A DNA stretch of 64,000 bases. Source: Siphonodentalium dalli (lineage: Eukaryota; Mollusca; Scaphopoda; Gadilida; Siphonodentaliidae). The notes beneath the pieces were generated by a model, which was not told where the DNA came from, searched no databases, and saw nothing but the letters and a program-made list of their open reading frames with translations. Position numbers and translations under genes: made by a program. The first letter of the stretch is position 1. Every line of letters begins with the position of its first letter. The stretch is taken from contig CP136063.1 of the NCBI GenBank assembly GCA_032622095.1, positions 279,429,426-279,493,425 on the forward strand, written 5' to 3'. Of the stretch, positions 61,577 to 64,000 are shown piece after piece.

Positions 61577-63651
61577 TCCGGAAAGGAAGAATATGACATG
61601 AGACACGACCAAACCGCGATGTTCCCGGAAAGGAAGAGTATGACATGAGACACGACCAAACCGCAATGTTCCCGGAAAGGAAGAATATGACATGAGACAC
61701 GACCAAACCGCGATGTTCCCGGAAAGGAAGAATATGACATGAGACACGACCAAACCGCAATGTTCCCGGAAAGGAAGAATATGACATGAGACACGACCAA
61801 ACCGCGATGTTCCCGGAAAGGAAGAATATGACATGAGACACGACCAAACCGCAATGTTCCCGGAAAGGAAGAATATGACATGAGACACGACCAAACCGCA
61901 ATGTTCGCGGAAAGGAAGAATATGACATGAGACACGACCAAACCGCGATGTTCCCGGAAAGGAAGAATATGACATGAGACACGACCAAACCGCGATGTTC
62001 CCGGAAAGGAAGAATATGACATGAGACACGACCAAACCGCGATGTTCCCGGAAAGGAAGAATATGACATGAGACACGACCAAACCGCGATGTTCCCGGAA
62101 AGGAAGAATATGACATGAGACACGACCAAACCGCAATGTTCCCGGAAAGGAAGAATATGACATGAGACACGACCAAACCGCGATGTTCCCGGAAAGGAAG
62201 AATATGACATGAGACACGACCAAACCGCAATGTTCCCGGAAAGGAAGAATATGACATGAGACACGACCAAACCGCGATGTTCCCGGAAAGGAAGAATATG
62301 ACATGAGACACGACCAAACCGCGATGTTCCCGGAAAGGAAGAATATGACATGAGACACGACCAAACCGCGATGTTCCCGGAAAGGAAGAGTATGACATGA
62401 GACACGACCAAACCGCAATGTTCCCGGAAAGGAAGAATATGACACGAGACACGACCAAACCGCGATGTTCCCGGAAAGGAAGAATATGACATGAGACACG
62501 ACCAAACCGCGATGTTCCCGGAAAGGAAGAATATGACATGAGACACGACCAAACCGCGATGTTCCCGGAAAGGAAGAGTATGACATGAGACACGACCAAA
62601 CCGCAATGTTCCCGGAAAGGAAGAATATGACATGAGACACGACCAAACCGCGATGTTCCCGGAAAGGAAGAATATGACATGAGACACGACCAAACCGCAA
62701 TGTTCCCGGAAAGGAAGAATATGACATGAGACACGACCAAACCGCGATGTTCCCGGAAAGGAAGAATATGACATGAGACACGACCAAACCGCGATGTTCC
62801 CGGAAAGGAAGAATATGACATGAGACACGACCAAACCGCGATGTTCCCGGAAAGGAAGAGTATGACATGAGACACGACCAAACCGCGATGTTCCCGGAAA
62901 TGAAGAATATGACATGAGACACGACCAAACCGCGATGTTCCCGGAAAGGAAGAGTATGACATGAGACACGACCAAACCGCAATGTTCCCGGAAAGGAAGA
63001 ATATGACATGAGACACGACCAAACCGCAATGTTCCCGGAAAGGAAGAATATGACATGAGACACGACCAAACCGCAATGTTCCCGGAAAGGAAGAATATGA
63101 CATGAGACACGACCAAACCGCGATGTTCCCGGAAAGGAAGAGTATGACATGAGACACGACCAAACCGCGATGTTCCCGGAAAGGAAGAATATGACATGAG
63201 ACACGACCAAACCGCGATGTTCCCGGAAAGGAAGAATATGACATGAGACACGACCAAACCGCGATGTTCCCGGAAAGGAAGAATATGACATGAGACACGA
63301 CCAAACCGCAATGTTCCCGGAAAGGAAGAATATGACACGAGACACGACCAAACCGCGATGTTCCCGGAAAGGAAGAATATGACATGAGACACGACCAAAC
63401 CGCAATGTTCCCGGAAAGGAAGAATATGACATGAGACACGACCAAACCGCGATGTTCCCGGAAAGGAAGAATATGACATGAGACACGACCAAACCGCAAT
63501 GTTCCCGGAAAGGAAGAATATGACATGAGACACGACCAAACCGCAATGTTCCCGGAAAGGAAGAATATGACATGAGACACGACCAAACCGCGATGTTCCC
63601 GGAAAGGAAGAATATGACATGAGACACGACCAAACCGCGATGTTCCCGGAC
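61577..63651. repeat. 47-bp minisatellite (~44 copies), stop-free in three minus frames
   Basis: Units of 47 bp: GGAAAGGAAGAATATGACAT, GAGACACGACCAAACCGC, RATGTTCCC. Variation is nearly confined to three positions (CGC[A/G]ATG, AGA[A/G]TATG, ACA[T/C]GAG). No minus-strand frame of the unit has a stop, so three overlapping ~700-codon frames result; they look like repeat artefacts. Confidence 0.96.
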
Positions 63652-64000
63652 AATACATATACTAATGCGTCACCCTGACACACCATTTACATTCCTTTTC
63701 CAAAAAAAGAGACATTTATCCACTGTGTAGGAACTGTTACATCGGAAGTCGTTCTATTGCCGGTTTGTGATGGTTCTTGACTGATTTGTGACGGTACCTT
63801 ATGATCGAAATTATAAATTTTCACGAGTTTTTGACAGTTAAAACGCAATTTTTCAGCCATCTAGCTGATAATTCGATTAATTTTTCAATTCCCCTCAAAT
63901 TCATTGTGCGAGTCATAACAACGATGAAAACAGCGAAGTTTTATATTTCTTTGGGTTCTCTCCTGATCGAGTCGGTTCTCTCCCCATTTGATCGGTTATA
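63652..64000. other. no feature recognised
   Basis: AT-rich DNA with a minor TCGGTTCTCTCC duplication near the window end. Confidence 0.5.

Noticed and set aside
61436-63686. Three open frames of about 700-740 codons on the minus strand
   Set aside because: They are the three frames of one 47-bp tandem repeat lacking stops; the same DNA cannot plausibly code in all three, and no domain or exon structure supports translation.

Overview
The window is animal nuclear DNA: AT-rich, intron-rich, with GT-AG introns, many short inverted-repeat transposons, several minisatellites and non-LTR retrotransposon remnants. There are no operons or bacterial signals. Gene content and repeat style suggest a marine invertebrate, most likely a lophotrochozoan such as a mollusc; this is inference, not proof.

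Two spliced genes can be read by joining exons, and they converge. (1) Plus strand, 3046-14789: the last seven visible exons of a transmembrane adenylyl cyclase (final membrane helix, linker, whole C2 catalytic domain, stop). Its 5' part lies left of the window. Two usual C2 catalytic positions look substituted. (2) Minus strand, 59322-20544: a complete 14-exon SLC5-family sodium/solute cotransporter resembling SGLT (654 codons plus stop; every intron phase agrees). The sodium-site motif is kept, but several residues that contact sugar in SGLT1 differ. The genes have no obvious functional link.

Layout: 1-1653, 45-bp minisatellite inside a transposon end; 1654-3045, one TTAA element and otherwise unannotated DNA; 3046-14789, cyclase exons with intronic minisatellites and MITEs; 14790-20543, intergenic DNA with MITEs, a ~300-bp tandem array and a LINE tail; 20544-59322, cotransporter with introns crowded by MITEs; 59323-61576, upstream DNA; 61577-63651, 47-bp minisatellite of about 44 copies; 63652-64000, nothing recognised.

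Two patterns stand out. First, short tandem repeats have repeatedly grown out of exon edges. Cotransporter exons 4, 6, 8 and 13 each have their 3' end plus 5' splice site duplicated into the intron (ten copies for exon 13), exon 12 has a decayed extra copy, and the cyclase stop-codon region is reiterated five times. Second, about 20 small transposons from three families with different terminal repeats carry the same near-perfect ~75-bp palindrome, normally as two inverted copies. The palindrome's inner stem covaries between families, and several copies have deletions centred on it. Three elements sit within about 17-32 bp of cotransporter 3' splice sites.
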